Of a DNA stretch of 50,496 nt, positions 27,389 to 35,475 are shown piece after piece. The notes beneath the pieces were generated by a model that was given only the letters and a program-made list of their open reading frames with translations, was not told the DNA's origin and made no database searches. The stretch's first letter is position 1; each line of letters starts with the position of its first letter. Source of the stretch: an uncultured Arenicella sp. (GTDB taxonomy: Bacteria; Pseudomonadota; Gammaproteobacteria; Arenicellales; Arenicellaceae); assembly GCA_938048185.1 (NCBI GenBank), contig CALIVT010000021.1:1-50496 (forward strand), in the 5' to 3' direction. Made by a program: the position numbers and the translations under genes.

Positions 27389-27766
27389 ATGCCTCTTGTC
27401 ACCTTAGATAATACGATTACCATCGCCATGTCCGTTCGGGACCGCTATCTTAGTGCAGAGTGGTTTAGTGAGAAACTTGGCTTCACACTCCTCCATCACA
27501 TCGATGACGCCGGATGGAGCGAGATGCAGACTAAAACAGACGGCGTTACCTTAGGTTTAGGAGAACAGTCCGAACCTACCCCGGGGAATACAGTTCCCGT
27601 ATTTGGTGTTTCTGATATTGATATTGCACGTAAAAACCTAGAAGCAGCAGGCGTTAAGTTTGACGGGGGAACTGAGACTGTTGAAGGGATGGTTAGCACT
27701 GCAACATTTTATGACCCCGACGGAAATGCGTTGATGTTGGCGCAAGATTTATCTGGCGTGGGCTGA
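27389..27766 (+). CDS. VOC-superfamily (glyoxalase/bleomycin-resistance) protein
   Basis: 125 residues with the two beta-alpha-beta-beta-beta modules of the vicinal-oxygen-chelate fold: 'SVRDRYLSAEWFSEKLGFTL' opens the first, 'PVFGVSDIDIARKNLEAAGV' the second, and the end reads 'TFYDPDGNALMLAQDL', the usual C-terminal strand. Metal-binding candidates are H35/H36 (near LLHHID) and a terminal acid. The substrate cannot be told from sequence; relatives detoxify methylglyoxal, bind antibiotics or open rings. Control by the divergent HxlR protein suggests a response to a small electrophile or drug. Confidence 0.8.
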   Translation: MPLVTLDNTITIAMSVRDRYLSAEWFSEKLGFTLLHHIDDAGWSEMQTKTDGVTLGLGEQSEPTPGNTVPVFGVSDIDIARKNLEAAGVKFDGGTETVEGMVSTATFYDPDGNALMLAQDLSGVG

Positions 27767-28118
27767 AAAAATATTTACCAGCTTGTCGTTAAAGCACAGT
27801 ATTTAGCTGGACCTAATTCTCAGCATACGAATGGCTCTTCAGGGCAATCTAGAGCCTAATCGAATATTGATAAGGCTGCTGCATACTCTTAATTGAGGCC
27901 TTTTAAACGCCAGCCTTTCCGATACTACCTTTACTGCTTTAATAAACCTTCTACACAACTGACACCTTTTGATGAAAGAACAATGTCAAACGCTTTTATT
28001 GGTAATTTCAATGTTTCCTGTTGGGTGAAATTAAACCGAGAGTTTTCGAAGATAATTGAATAGCTCGATGAAGCATTAAGTTAGTATCAGGTAAGTTATA
28101 ACGAATACGGATCGAGAC
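27767..28118. other. Intergenic, nothing assignable
   Basis: About 350 bases of AT-rich DNA with no convincing open frame, RNA gene or strong hairpin on either strand. It may hold the promoter of the following gene. Confidence 0.5.
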
Positions 28119-28658
28119 ATGAAAATTCCCAATAATTTTTGGGTAGTGCAGCTACAGGGAAATATCGCTGATAAGTTCAGAAACCTACTAAGTGACGAAA
28201 GCTTCGATACTCCCTCAACGCAGAGTCACTCAATAGATGAGGAATACCCTGTACTGTTAGCGTCTGCGAAAGTTGAAATCGTCGCTGAAAGCCAAATGTT
28301 TTTTAATGAGCCTTGGTGCAACATAGAGTATGAAGATAGGGAGGGGGAGGTTGTTCGGCTTTACGATGAATACCGCAATGCCATTAATCTCGAACTGAAT
28401 ATCGAAGGTACAGACATGGATACGCTATTCAAACTAAATCGCCAAACGATGTATGACGATTTTCCTGATGCGTGGGACAGCCCAGTTGCTTATGAACTTG
28501 GAGAGCGTGTTTATCTCTGGGTTGAACAAAACCACACTTGGTTTTTAGGTGAATCTCAAGAAGATAAAGAATTGCCTGTCGAGATACGTTTCGGCCGTTT
28601 TAATGCCGATGATATGGCGAAGTTAGCCACCCATATGAGTGCATTTTCTGCACGGTAG
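28119..28658 (+). CDS. Cytoplasmic acidic protein of unknown function
   Basis: 179 residues, acidic, with no signal peptide or membrane segment. Recognisable landmarks are only compositional: 'NEPWCNIEYEDREGEVVRLY' and a C-terminal 'PVEIRFGRFNADDMAKLATH'. The size, acidity and position beside an ankyrin-repeat protein recall immunity proteins of contact-dependent systems, but no family is recognised and no toxin is adjacent. The ankyrin gene starts 33 bases after its stop, so the two are probably one transcript. Confidence 0.6.
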   Translation: MKIPNNFWVVQLQGNIADKFRNLLSDESFDTPSTQSHSIDEEYPVLLASAKVEIVAESQMFFNEPWCNIEYEDREGEVVRLYDEYRNAINLELNIEGTDMDTLFKLNRQTMYDDFPDAWDSPVAYELGERVYLWVEQNHTWFLGESQEDKELPVEIRFGRFNADDMAKLATHMSAFSAR

Positions 28659-28691
28659 TGCACGCTTTTTAATCGAGAAAAGGTGACTCTA

Positions 28692-29507
28692 ATGAAGAGG
28701 CTGTTTTTTAACCTTTTAAAGATAGCGGCATCTATAGGCGTACTTTTGGTCTTAGTAATTGTTGTTACCTTTAGTTACCGCATCTACTACATTATTAACC
28801 CGCCGATAAATCATGTGTTGTTTTGGGTTAACAATCAGGGTGTTCAATCAAAACTAAAAGCTCGCATATCAAATGGCTTAGATGTGAATCAGGTTAATGA
28901 TTATGGTCGTACGCTTATTCATCTTGCCGCGCAGTATGGACCTCCTGAAAGTCTTCAATTGCTGATAGATGCTGGCGCTGATGTGAAGGCTCGCAATAAT
29001 CTTGGGCAAAGCGCGCTCCACTTCGCGGTGAACGGTGGTTCCGCCGAAAGCATACGGATACTTTTGCAAAACGGTGCCGCAGTCAATGTAAGTGATAATT
29101 TTCAGGTCTCGCCTTTACACAGAGCTGTCAGCTTAGGCTCAAGTGGCTTTACCAACGGTGAGAGCGTCACTCTTCTACTTTCATCAGGCGCTGATGTCAA
29201 CGCGAGAACTCAGCAAGATGAAACGCCAGTGCACTGGGCAGCTACATCGTACTATGTAGAATACACCCTGGTGCCATTGCTTAATGCTGGTGGCAACCCC
29301 AACAGCATTAACGATCAAGGCGAATCGCCATTGCACGCGGCATCAAAAACCGGAAGCGAACTCGCAGTGACATTGTTATTAGAGCATGGGGCAGATGCTT
29401 CTATTCGCGATAAAGAAGGTAATACGGCTCTCGATAAGGCACTCAAATTACCCGAACCTTTTACGGCAAATATTATGGAAAGATTGGGCTCAAGCAAACG
29501 AAAATAG
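28692..29507 (+). CDS. Membrane-anchored ankyrin-repeat protein
   Basis: 271 residues from ATG 28692, which has AGGTG eight bases upstream (a GTG three codons earlier overlaps that site). One N-terminal membrane helix (~10-30) is followed by six or so ankyrin repeats of 33-35 residues, with the standard 'G-x-T-x-L-H-x-A-A' turns: 'YGRTLIHLAAQYG', 'LGQSALHFAVNGG', 'QDETPVHWAAT', 'QGESPLHAASKTG', 'EGNTALDKAL'. Ankyrin arrays bind other proteins; the anchor places them at the membrane, probably on the periplasmic face. Partner unknown, perhaps the product of the preceding gene. Confidence 0.85.
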   Translation: MKRLFFNLLKIAASIGVLLVLVIVVTFSYRIYYIINPPINHVLFWVNNQGVQSKLKARISNGLDVNQVNDYGRTLIHLAAQYGPPESLQLLIDAGADVKARNNLGQSALHFAVNGGSAESIRILLQNGAAVNVSDNFQVSPLHRAVSLGSSGFTNGESVTLLLSSGADVNARTQQDETPVHWAATSYYVEYTLVPLLNAGGNPNSINDQGESPLHAASKTGSELAVTLLLEHGADASIRDKEGNTALDKALKLPEPFTANIMERLGSSKRK

Positions 29508-29575
29508 ATGGTTTGACAATGACCGCTTAACATAACTAACTGGGGTATCCATGGTTAGGTAGATTGCATTTATAC

Positions 29576-30349
29576 TCAAGGTAATGCAGTCGTACTGAAT
29601 CCATTGTCAACGTTAATGATTTGCGCAGTAATAGCAGATGATAGGTCGCTTAGCAGGAACGCGGCACTGTTTCCGACTTCTTCTATTGTGACTAACCTGT
29701 TTAGTGGAGCAGCGTTCTCGAATTGATTAAGCATTGATTTAAAGCTAGATATTCCTGACGCCGCCAGGGTTCGTATTGGCCCCGAGGAAATAGCATTTAC
29801 TCTAATATTTTCTTGACCAAGACTCGCCGCCATAAAGCGAACGTTAGCTTCTAATGAGGCTTTTGCTAATCCCATTACATTGTAATTGGGTAATGAGCGG
29901 TTGGCGCCTAAGTAACTAAGAGTTAGCAAAGATGATTTCGGGTTTAAAATAGGTCTGGCTTGCTTTGCCATTGCTGCAAAGCTAAAGGAGCTTATATCAT
30001 GAGCGACTTGAAACCCTTCCCTCGTAACTACCTCTAGATAGTCTCCATTTAATTGTTCTTTTGGTGCAAATCCTATTGCGTGAACAAATCCGTCGAATGT
30101 GCCCCACGCCGACTTCAGCTCCCTAAATACGTTTTCAATTTCTGAGTCCGAAGATACATCGCAGGGTAAAATTATTTCAGACTTACACCTCTCAGCAACT
30201 TTTACCACTCGGTCTTTGATTCGGTCGTTTAAATAGGTAAAGCTTAGCTCTGCGCCCTGTTGATATAGTGCATCAGCAATTCCTGTAGCGATGGATTTTT
30301 CACTTGCGATGCCCGCGATTAGTATTTTTTTGCCTTTAAGTATGGTCAT
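29576..30349 (-). CDS. fabI: Enoyl-[acyl-carrier-protein] reductase FabI
   Basis: 257 residues, full length for FabI. Reduces trans-2-enoyl-ACP with NADH in the last step of fatty-acid elongation; it is also the target of triclosan. The N-terminal nucleotide loop reads [13 protein letters not shown]; the active site holds [20 protein letters not shown] with the Tyr-x6-Lys pair, followed by [18 protein letters not shown], close to the E. coli enzyme. It is divergent from an HxlR-type regulator with operator-like sites between them. That placement, away from other fatty-acid genes, suggests an extra, inducible copy, but I cannot see whether the genome has another. Confidence 0.92.
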   Translation of the reverse strand: MTILKGKKILIAGIASEKSIATGIADALYQQGAELSFTYLNDRIKDRVVKVAERCKSEIILPCDVSSDSEIENVFRELKSAWGTFDGFVHAIGFAPKEQLNGDYLEVVTREGFQVAHDISSFSFAAMAKQARPILNPKSSLLTLSYLGANRSLPNYNVMGLAKASLEANVRFMAASLGQENIRVNAISSGPIRTLAASGISSFKSMLNQFENAAPLNRLVTIEEVGNSAAFLLSDLSSAITAQIINVDNGFSTTALP

Positions 30350-30365
30350 TTCATTTTCTCATTTT

Positions 30366-30411
30366 GCTACACTTTATGTATCAGATGAATTTATGCTACA
30401 TTAAGTGTAGC
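30366..30411. promoter_or_regulatory. Paired operator-like inverted repeats between fabI and the HxlR gene
   Basis: Site 2 (30395-30411) is GCTACA-N5-TGTAGC, a perfect dyad. Site 1 (30366-30382) is GCTACA-N5-TGTATC, one base off. They are offset by 29 bases, close to three helical turns, and sit between the two divergent starts. The HxlR protein is the obvious candidate to bind them (inference). Confidence 0.6.
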
Positions 30412-30423
30412 GAGAATGTAAAG

Positions 30424-30744
30424 ATGAAAATCGCCGCAAAAGAAAAGTTAAAGTGGTCTAGAGTAGATCGCCCTGTCATATTATTGTTGGACGTGCTTGG
30501 AAAGAAATGGGCAATGAGAATTATTTGGGAGCTAAGGTCAGAGCGCCTAAAATTTAGAGATCTTCAAAAAAAATGTGACGATGTCTCGCCCACATCTTTA
30601 AACGCGAGGATTAAAGACCTCAGGACCCTCGGAATCGTTGATCATGATATTGCTGGCTATGGTTTAAGTTCTGCTGGCAGAGAGCTTGGAAAACAATTAC
30701 TTAAGCTGGGTGCTTGGTCAAATAAGTGGATTTCTATCGAATAG
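30424..30744 (+). CDS. HxlR-family winged-helix regulator
   Basis: 106 residues from ATG 30424; an upstream in-frame ATG would place coding sequence over the operator-like repeats and adds an unlikely N-terminus. The fold is a typical HxlR: 'GKKWAMRIIWELRSERLKFRDLQKK', then the recognition helix 'SPTSLNARIKDLRTLGIV' and a short wing 'YGLSSAGRELGKQLLKLGAW'. The family's usual N-terminal cysteine is not seen in this start choice. It is divergent from fabI and is the probable local regulator. What it senses is unknown; electrophiles or antibiotics are common for relatives. Confidence 0.85.
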   Translation: MKIAAKEKLKWSRVDRPVILLLDVLGKKWAMRIIWELRSERLKFRDLQKKCDDVSPTSLNARIKDLRTLGIVDHDIAGYGLSSAGRELGKQLLKLGAWSNKWISIE

Positions 30745-30932
30745 TTACGTCCGAATACCGCAATTTTGAGCCAAATTAGAAATACGTAAATGGGCGTTGC
30801 ATGCTCAGGCTGTGTGAAAATGGCCCAAACGGTATAACTATTCCAATCAGATAGCTGGAGTGATTTATGAGTCGGTTCATCTAAGGTGAACATCGCCAGA
30901 GTAAGAAATTTGGCAAGCGATTAGCGAATACC

Positions 30933-30963
30933 AATGTGAATGCTAATAGTTCGCATTTACATT
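30933..30963. promoter_or_regulatory. Inverted repeat upstream of bfd, possible Fur-type box
   Basis: AATGTGAATGC (30933-30943) and GCATTTACATT (30953-30963) are complementary at 10 of 11 positions around a 9-base centre. The middle, TGCTAATAGTTCGCA, shares about 10 of 14 informative bases with the 7-1-7 Fur consensus. bfd genes are commonly iron-repressed, so a Fur site is plausible. Confidence 0.4.
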
Positions 30964-31029
30964 GTGGTTTGGCGGTGCTATTATTCTGTTTCTAACGTAT
31001 AAAAACCGACGACTAGAACGCTATAAATC

Positions 31030-31248
31030 ATGTTTGTTTGCCTTTGTAACGCTATTACTGACCACCAAATTCGCGATGCCGTAGAGCAAGGCGTTACCTC
31101 GTTTGAGGATATGCAATCGCATTTGGCTGTTAGTACGGTATGCGGTGGCTGCGCGTGCGAGGTAAGGCTGGTGATGGAGCAAAAGCTTAAGGCTGAGCTG
31201 GGGTCTAGATTGCCGATTGAAATTACCTTAGGCGCTGCGACTGCCTAG
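31030..31248 (+). CDS. bfd: Bacterioferritin-associated ferredoxin
   Basis: 72 residues, usual length ~64-75. Carries the Bfd [2Fe-2S] motif: C-L-C near the start (C4, C6) and C-G-G-C later (C38, C41), followed by another Cys (C43). Bfd passes electrons to the haem of bacterioferritin so that stored iron is released when iron is scarce. It stands alone here; bacterioferritin is not in the window. An inverted repeat about 65 bases upstream may be a Fur box. It converges on arsJ. Confidence 0.93.
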   Translation: MFVCLCNAITDHQIRDAVEQGVTSFEDMQSHLAVSTVCGGCACEVRLVMEQKLKAELGSRLPIEITLGAATA

Positions 31249-31300
31249 GTTTTATAAGCGCGTTCATTCGATAATGGTCGTCTTTGCTTAGTAGTCGCTT

Positions 31301-32479
31301 TTACTCGGCTTGCGAGGGCAGCTTAAAGGAAATTAAGCTGGCGAAACACAACAATATCGTTGATACCCATAAACACGCGGCGAGCCCGTGTGCCTGAAAT
31401 ACCCAGCCTGACAAAACCGTGCCGACAAGGCGACCAGCGGCGTTCGCCATATAATAAAACCCCACATCCATAGAAACTGTTTCTTTATCGGCGTAGTGCA
31501 CAATTAAGAAGCTATGCACCGATGAGTTTACTGCGAAAACGAGCCCAAATACCAATAAGCCAATTACTAGCGCGGTACTCGACTCGAGCCTAAAACTTAT
31601 TGCTAACGGGATCAGGCTTAGAGCGATAACCCAGTGTAAGGCGGTTCGACCATTGGCTGTATGTTTGGTGATTCTGGGCGCTTGGGTTTGTATGACACCG
31701 TAGGCAATAACCCAACATGCCATAAAACTTCCGATCAAGCCGTGACTCCAGTCAAATTGACTTGATAAGTAGACTGGTAGCGCGACCACGAACCAGACGT
31801 CGCGTGCCGCGAACAGGAATAAGCGCGCGGCCGCTAACGAATTAATCGCGCTGGATTTCGCCAGAATGCTGTTGAACTTTGGCTTGTGTTTGGCTCGGCC
31901 TAAGTCTTTCTTTAGCAGCGCTAGACTAACAAGCCACACCGAGAACAAGCCCGCCAGCAAGATTGCAATTGCTGACTGAAAGCCAACCAACATTAGTAAG
32001 CCGCCGCCGACAAAGAACCCCACACCTTTGAGTGTGTTTTTAGAACCCGTTAGTAGTGCGACCCACTTATATAACGTGCGATTAGCGTCTTCAGCTACCA
32101 GCATTTTTATCGCGCTTTTGGCGCTCATTTTGTTCAGGTCCTTGGCGATGCCCGACAATGCCTGGGCAGACATTACCCAGACTACTGAGAGTAGGTTGCT
32201 TGGTAGGGTCAGCATGGCGAGTGCGACTAGTTGCAAGCCAAGCCCGATGTTCATTGTGCGGTTTAGACCTAGCCTCGCTCCGAGCCACCCGCCTAATAGG
32301 TTGGTGACCACGCCAAAGAATTCGTAGAATACGAACAACATGGCGATTTTCAGTGGTGAATACCCGAGCTGATAAAAGAACAAGACGACCAGCATCCTAA
32401 GGGCGCCATCGGTTATGGTAAAGGCCCAATAATTCGCCGTGATAAGTCGGTATTGATTTAAGTCTTGTGAGAGCGTCAA
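31301..32479 (-). CDS. arsJ: ArsJ, organoarsenical efflux permease (MFS)
   Basis: 392 residues, 11-12 membrane helices. The opening (TANYWAFTITDGALRMLVVL, then YEFFGVVTNLLGGWLGARLG) and 'SGIAKDLNKMSAKSAIK' are the family's hallmark blocks. ArsJ exports 1-arseno-3-phosphoglycerate, which GAPDH makes when it uses arsenate in place of phosphate; together they remove As(V) without reducing it. The partner GAPDH gene lies 95 bases upstream on the same strand, as expected. The start is a TTG at 32479, chosen because the family begins about 15 residues before 'NYWAFT' and no nearer ATG exists. Confidence 0.92.
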   Translation of the reverse strand: MTLSQDLNQYRLITANYWAFTITDGALRMLVVLFFYQLGYSPLKIAMLFVFYEFFGVVTNLLGGWLGARLGLNRTMNIGLGLQLVALAMLTLPSNLLSVVWVMSAQALSGIAKDLNKMSAKSAIKMLVAEDANRTLYKWVALLTGSKNTLKGVGFFVGGGLLMLVGFQSAIAILLAGLFSVWLVSLALLKKDLGRAKHKPKFNSILAKSSAINSLAAARLFLFAARDVWFVVALPVYLSSQFDWSHGLIGSFMACWVIAYGVIQTQAPRITKHTANGRTALHWVIALSLIPLAISFRLESSTALVIGLLVFGLVFAVNSSVHSFLIVHYADKETVSMDVGFYYMANAAGRLVGTVLSGWVFQAHGLAACLWVSTILLCFASLISFKLPSQAE

Positions 32480-32574
32480 GAGGGTTTTAGGGGCGTTGTT
32501 ATTGGCTAATCAATAGCATGATCTTACGCGATAGGCTTGATGCGCTCTATGCACAAACTAGTCGCTAATATTAA

Positions 32575-33579
32575 CTAACTCGCGACCAGCGTGATTAGCT
32601 CTGCACAGCGATTTGCATAACCCCATTCGTTGTCGTACCACAAGTAGAGCTTTAGCTGGGTACCGTTGACGACCATTGTTGAGGGCGCGTCAATCACCAC
32701 TGAACGCGGGTCAGTTCTATAATCAATGGATACTAGCGGGCGTTCTTCGTACCCTAATATGCCGTCTAATTCACCGCTCGCAGCCTGTGACAGCACCTTG
32801 TTTACCTCGACGGTTGTGGTTTCACGGTCTAGTTCGAAAACGACATCCGTTAGTGACGCATTGCTTAATGGTACACGCACAGCATGACCATTCAACTTGC
32901 CTTTTAGCTCTGGAAATATTTCGGTGATCGCGGTCGCAGAACCGGTTGTGGTAGGAATTAAACTCATGCCACAGGCGCGGGCGCGACGCAGGTCTTTGTG
33001 TGCCGAGTCTAGGATGGTTTGGGTGTTGGTGACATCGTGAATTGTGGTCATAGCACCGTGTTTGATTCCGAACTCTCGCTGAATGACTTTAACCACCGGC
33101 GCTAGGCAATTAGTTGTGCACGATGCGGCGGTCACTATTCTGTGTTTGCTCTGTTCGTAGAGGTGGTGGTTGACTCCCATGACGAGGTTCAGCGCTCGAG
33201 GGTCCTTGATTGGCGCGCTCACCACAACATGTTTCACACCTTGATCTAAATAATGCTGCAATGTGTCGACATTTTTAAAAATACCAGACGCCTCTAACAC
33301 CACATCGCAGCCCGACCAATCAGTGTCCTGTATATTTTGGTTCTGGCTATAGGCGACCCGATCGCTTTCAATCTCGACGGCGTCGCCGTTGCCAATCGCG
33401 TTGTGCTTAAAGCGCCCGTGAACCGAATCAAAGTTGAGCAGGTGTGCCATTGTGTCGGCGTTTGCCGACGGGTCGTTAATGTGTACAAACTTGAACGTTG
33501 GCCGAGGGTTCTCATAGCTTGCGCGCAGCGCCAAGCGTCCTATTCGGCCGAAGCCGTTAATGCCAACTTTAGTGGTCAT
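32575..33579 (-). CDS. gap: Glyceraldehyde-3-phosphate dehydrogenase, arsenate-detoxification partner
   Basis: 334 residues, full length. NAD-binding [10 protein letters not shown] at the N-terminus; catalytic C154 in [10 protein letters not shown]; later [11 protein letters not shown] closes the fold. Upstream of arsJ in the same direction, it should supply 1-arseno-3-phosphoglycerate for ArsJ to export. Ordinary glycolytic use is equally possible in chemical terms; the pairing with arsJ is what suggests the arsenate role. No arsR regulator or arsenate reductase is seen nearby, which makes control of the pair unclear. Confidence 0.9.
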   Translation of the reverse strand: MTTKVGINGFGRIGRLALRASYENPRPTFKFVHINDPSANADTMAHLLNFDSVHGRFKHNAIGNGDAVEIESDRVAYSQNQNIQDTDWSGCDVVLEASGIFKNVDTLQHYLDQGVKHVVVSAPIKDPRALNLVMGVNHHLYEQSKHRIVTAASCTTNCLAPVVKVIQREFGIKHGAMTTIHDVTNTQTILDSAHKDLRRARACGMSLIPTTTGSATAITEIFPELKGKLNGHAVRVPLSNASLTDVVFELDRETTTVEVNKVLSQAASGELDGILGYEERPLVSIDYRTDPRSVVIDAPSTMVVNGTQLKLYLWYDNEWGYANRCAELITLVAS

Positions 33580-33702
33580 GCTGAGAGTCAGTCGGTGATT
33601 AAGCCGTTAATTATAGACGATAAACTCGGTTTTATATGACAGCTGTGTTAAACCATGTGCGGCGAGTATTACTACTGCACGGTGCGCTGTTGATGGTGGC
33701 TG

Positions 33703-34854
33703 CTAATACAAGCTCATTGCGGCTTCAATATATCTGGGTGCGGTGACGCCGATGAAATTACTACTAGGGTAGGGCTTTTCGCCAAGCCGCACGACCACTA
33801 AGTTTTCTTCTGGTACCACCACAATCAGCTGTCCTAAGTGACCGCTAAACGAGTAAAATTCGGGTGAGTGGCTCGCGCCTAGCCAGGTTGATAGGCCGTA
33901 CACCGGATCGCCCTTGGCTTGCGTCATCTTTTTAACAAATTCGCTGGGCACCAATTGCTGGCCTTGCCATTCGCCCATGTTCATCATCAACTGGCCTAGC
34001 TTTGCGTAGTTGCGCGCATTGGTGTTCAGGCAGCAGTAGGTTAACTCCATGCCGGTACCGTCGGTATGCCACGAGGCGTCGTCATTCATGCCCATGGGGC
34101 GCCATAATTTCTGGCTCAGGTATTCGCTTAAACTTAGTTTGCCGCGGGCCTTTTGAATAGCGCGCAGCAGGAAGATGCCCATGAGCTGTGTCGAGGCGCT
34201 CGAGTAATACCAGCTGTCACCGGGTTGGTCGACGAACTGTCGGCTAAATAGAAAGTTACGTACGTCGTTGCCGTAGTAAAGCTCAACCGTTGGACTAAAC
34301 GGTGAGTAATAGTTTTCGTCCCAATCGTAGCCAGAGGTCATCCACGATAGCTGACCGATAGTTGCTTTTTCAGCCAGTGGGTCGCCGATAAACTCAGGTA
34401 GAAAATCGGTGATAGGTTGGTTTAGGTCGCGCACCAAACCTTCTTCAATAGCAATTCCGAGCAGCAGCGTGGTCACGGTTTTGGCCATCGAGAAGGAATT
34501 GGTTTTACTGCGGTCGTGATAGTCCGAAAAATAGCTTTCGGATAAGACTTGGCCGTCCTTAACGACTAAGAAAGCGGCTGTTTTAGTGCTCTCGAGCTGG
34601 CGTATAAACTCAGTGGGCAATGATGCTCGATTGTAGTCGGGGTGGTTTGGCGTGGTTTGTTCAAAGTCGGCCGCGATTACATTGGTTTTAAATTCGGTGT
34701 GATCGTTGATATTTGCGGTAACCTGACCAACGAAATAGGTGCGTTGTAGGCTTGTGATAATAAAACTGTTACCACTTAGATAAAGTAACCCCACGCCGGT
34801 GACCACGACCGCGAGTAGCGTAACTATTGTCCGTGAGAGTATTTTTACTATCAT
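33703..34854 (-). CDS. Serine hydrolase of the beta-lactamase (class C/PBP-like) family
   Basis: 383 residues. One N-terminal membrane segment (~5-30) anchors the protein or serves as a signal; the catalytic part is periplasmic. The active-site S-x-x-K is SMAKT, the Y-x-S is YYSSAS and the third motif is the family's H-x-G type (SGHLGQLIVV). Relatives include esterases, 6-aminohexanoate-dimer hydrolases and D-aminopeptidases; true beta-lactam resistance is not implied. It starts 18 bases after the Lrp-type regulator stop on the same strand, so the two are probably cotranscribed. Confidence 0.85.
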   Translation of the reverse strand: MIVKILSRTIVTLLAVVVTGVGLLYLSGNSFIITSLQRTYFVGQVTANINDHTEFKTNVIAADFEQTTPNHPDYNRASLPTEFIRQLESTKTAAFLVVKDGQVLSESYFSDYHDRSKTNSFSMAKTVTTLLLGIAIEEGLVRDLNQPITDFLPEFIGDPLAEKATIGQLSWMTSGYDWDENYYSPFSPTVELYYGNDVRNFLFSRQFVDQPGDSWYYSSASTQLMGIFLLRAIQKARGKLSLSEYLSQKLWRPMGMNDDASWHTDGTGMELTYCCLNTNARNYAKLGQLMMNMGEWQGQQLVPSEFVKKMTQAKGDPVYGLSTWLGASHSPEFYSFSGHLGQLIVVVPEENLVVVRLGEKPYPSSNFIGVTAPRYIEAAMSLY

Positions 34855-34872
34855 TATTATCTCCTAATATTC

Positions 34873-35328
34873 CTAAATTGGCAGGTGATGTTTGTTGATC
34901 GGTTGGCGTAATACAAAGCTACTATGAACTCCGCTAACGCCCTCGAGCTTAGTCAGGCGTTTTAGTAAGAATTCTTCGTAGTGGCGCATGTCTTTGACGA
35001 TGGCTTTGATTAGAAAGTCCGAGTCTTGTCCGGTTACCACATAGCACTCCATCACTTCGGGAAGCTCCGCGACATGGCGTTCGAACTTTTCGAACAATTC
35101 GGCGGTATGCTTTTCCATGGTAACGCTAATGAGTGCGCTTAATTTAAGGTCTAGTTTTTCAGGGTCGAGTAAGGTGACGTGTTGTGTAATAATTCCAGCG
35201 TCTTCGAGTTGCCTAACTCGTCGCGCGCACGGCGTCGGTGATAGATGTACTTTTTCGGCGAGTTCAAGATTGCTGATGCGGGCATTTCCTTGCAATTCAT
35301 GGAGAATTTGTTTATCTATTTTGTCCAA
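34873..35328 (-). CDS. Lrp/AsnC-family transcriptional regulator
   Basis: 151 residues, typical length. An N-terminal helix-turn-helix (ISNLELAEKVHLSPTPCARR) is followed by the alpha-beta AsnC/RAM domain that binds amino acids ('VMECYVVTGQDSDFLIKAIV'). The start is TTG, fixed by the family's 'MDKIDKQIL' opening. It is divergent from leuA with an AT-rich gap between, so it may control leuA and itself in response to leucine or another amino acid (inference); downstream it shares a transcript with the serine hydrolase. Confidence 0.9.
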   Translation of the reverse strand: MDKIDKQILHELQGNARISNLELAEKVHLSPTPCARRVRQLEDAGIITQHVTLLDPEKLDLKLSALISVTMEKHTAELFEKFERHVAELPEVMECYVVTGQDSDFLIKAIVKDMRHYEEFLLKRLTKLEGVSGVHSSFVLRQPINKHHLPI

Positions 35329-35475
35329 AGTGAATTTAATCTCTATTAAATTATTAATAATTAGCTAATATCTCTAATAAAAGAGCAAATTGCTAGTGTT
35401 TTAGTTACAAAAAACTATCTGCCTGTCGTTATACTCTCGAATTGATTAGTTCCACACCTTATTACGCAAAGCATT

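Noticed and set aside
29518-29565. Terminator between the ankyrin gene and fabI
   Set aside because: A CTAAC...GTTAG dyad exists but it has bulges and lacks a T run in either direction.
33703-34854. Beta-lactam resistance gene
   Set aside because: The motifs are those of the wide serine-hydrolase family; nothing indicates beta-lactamase activity.
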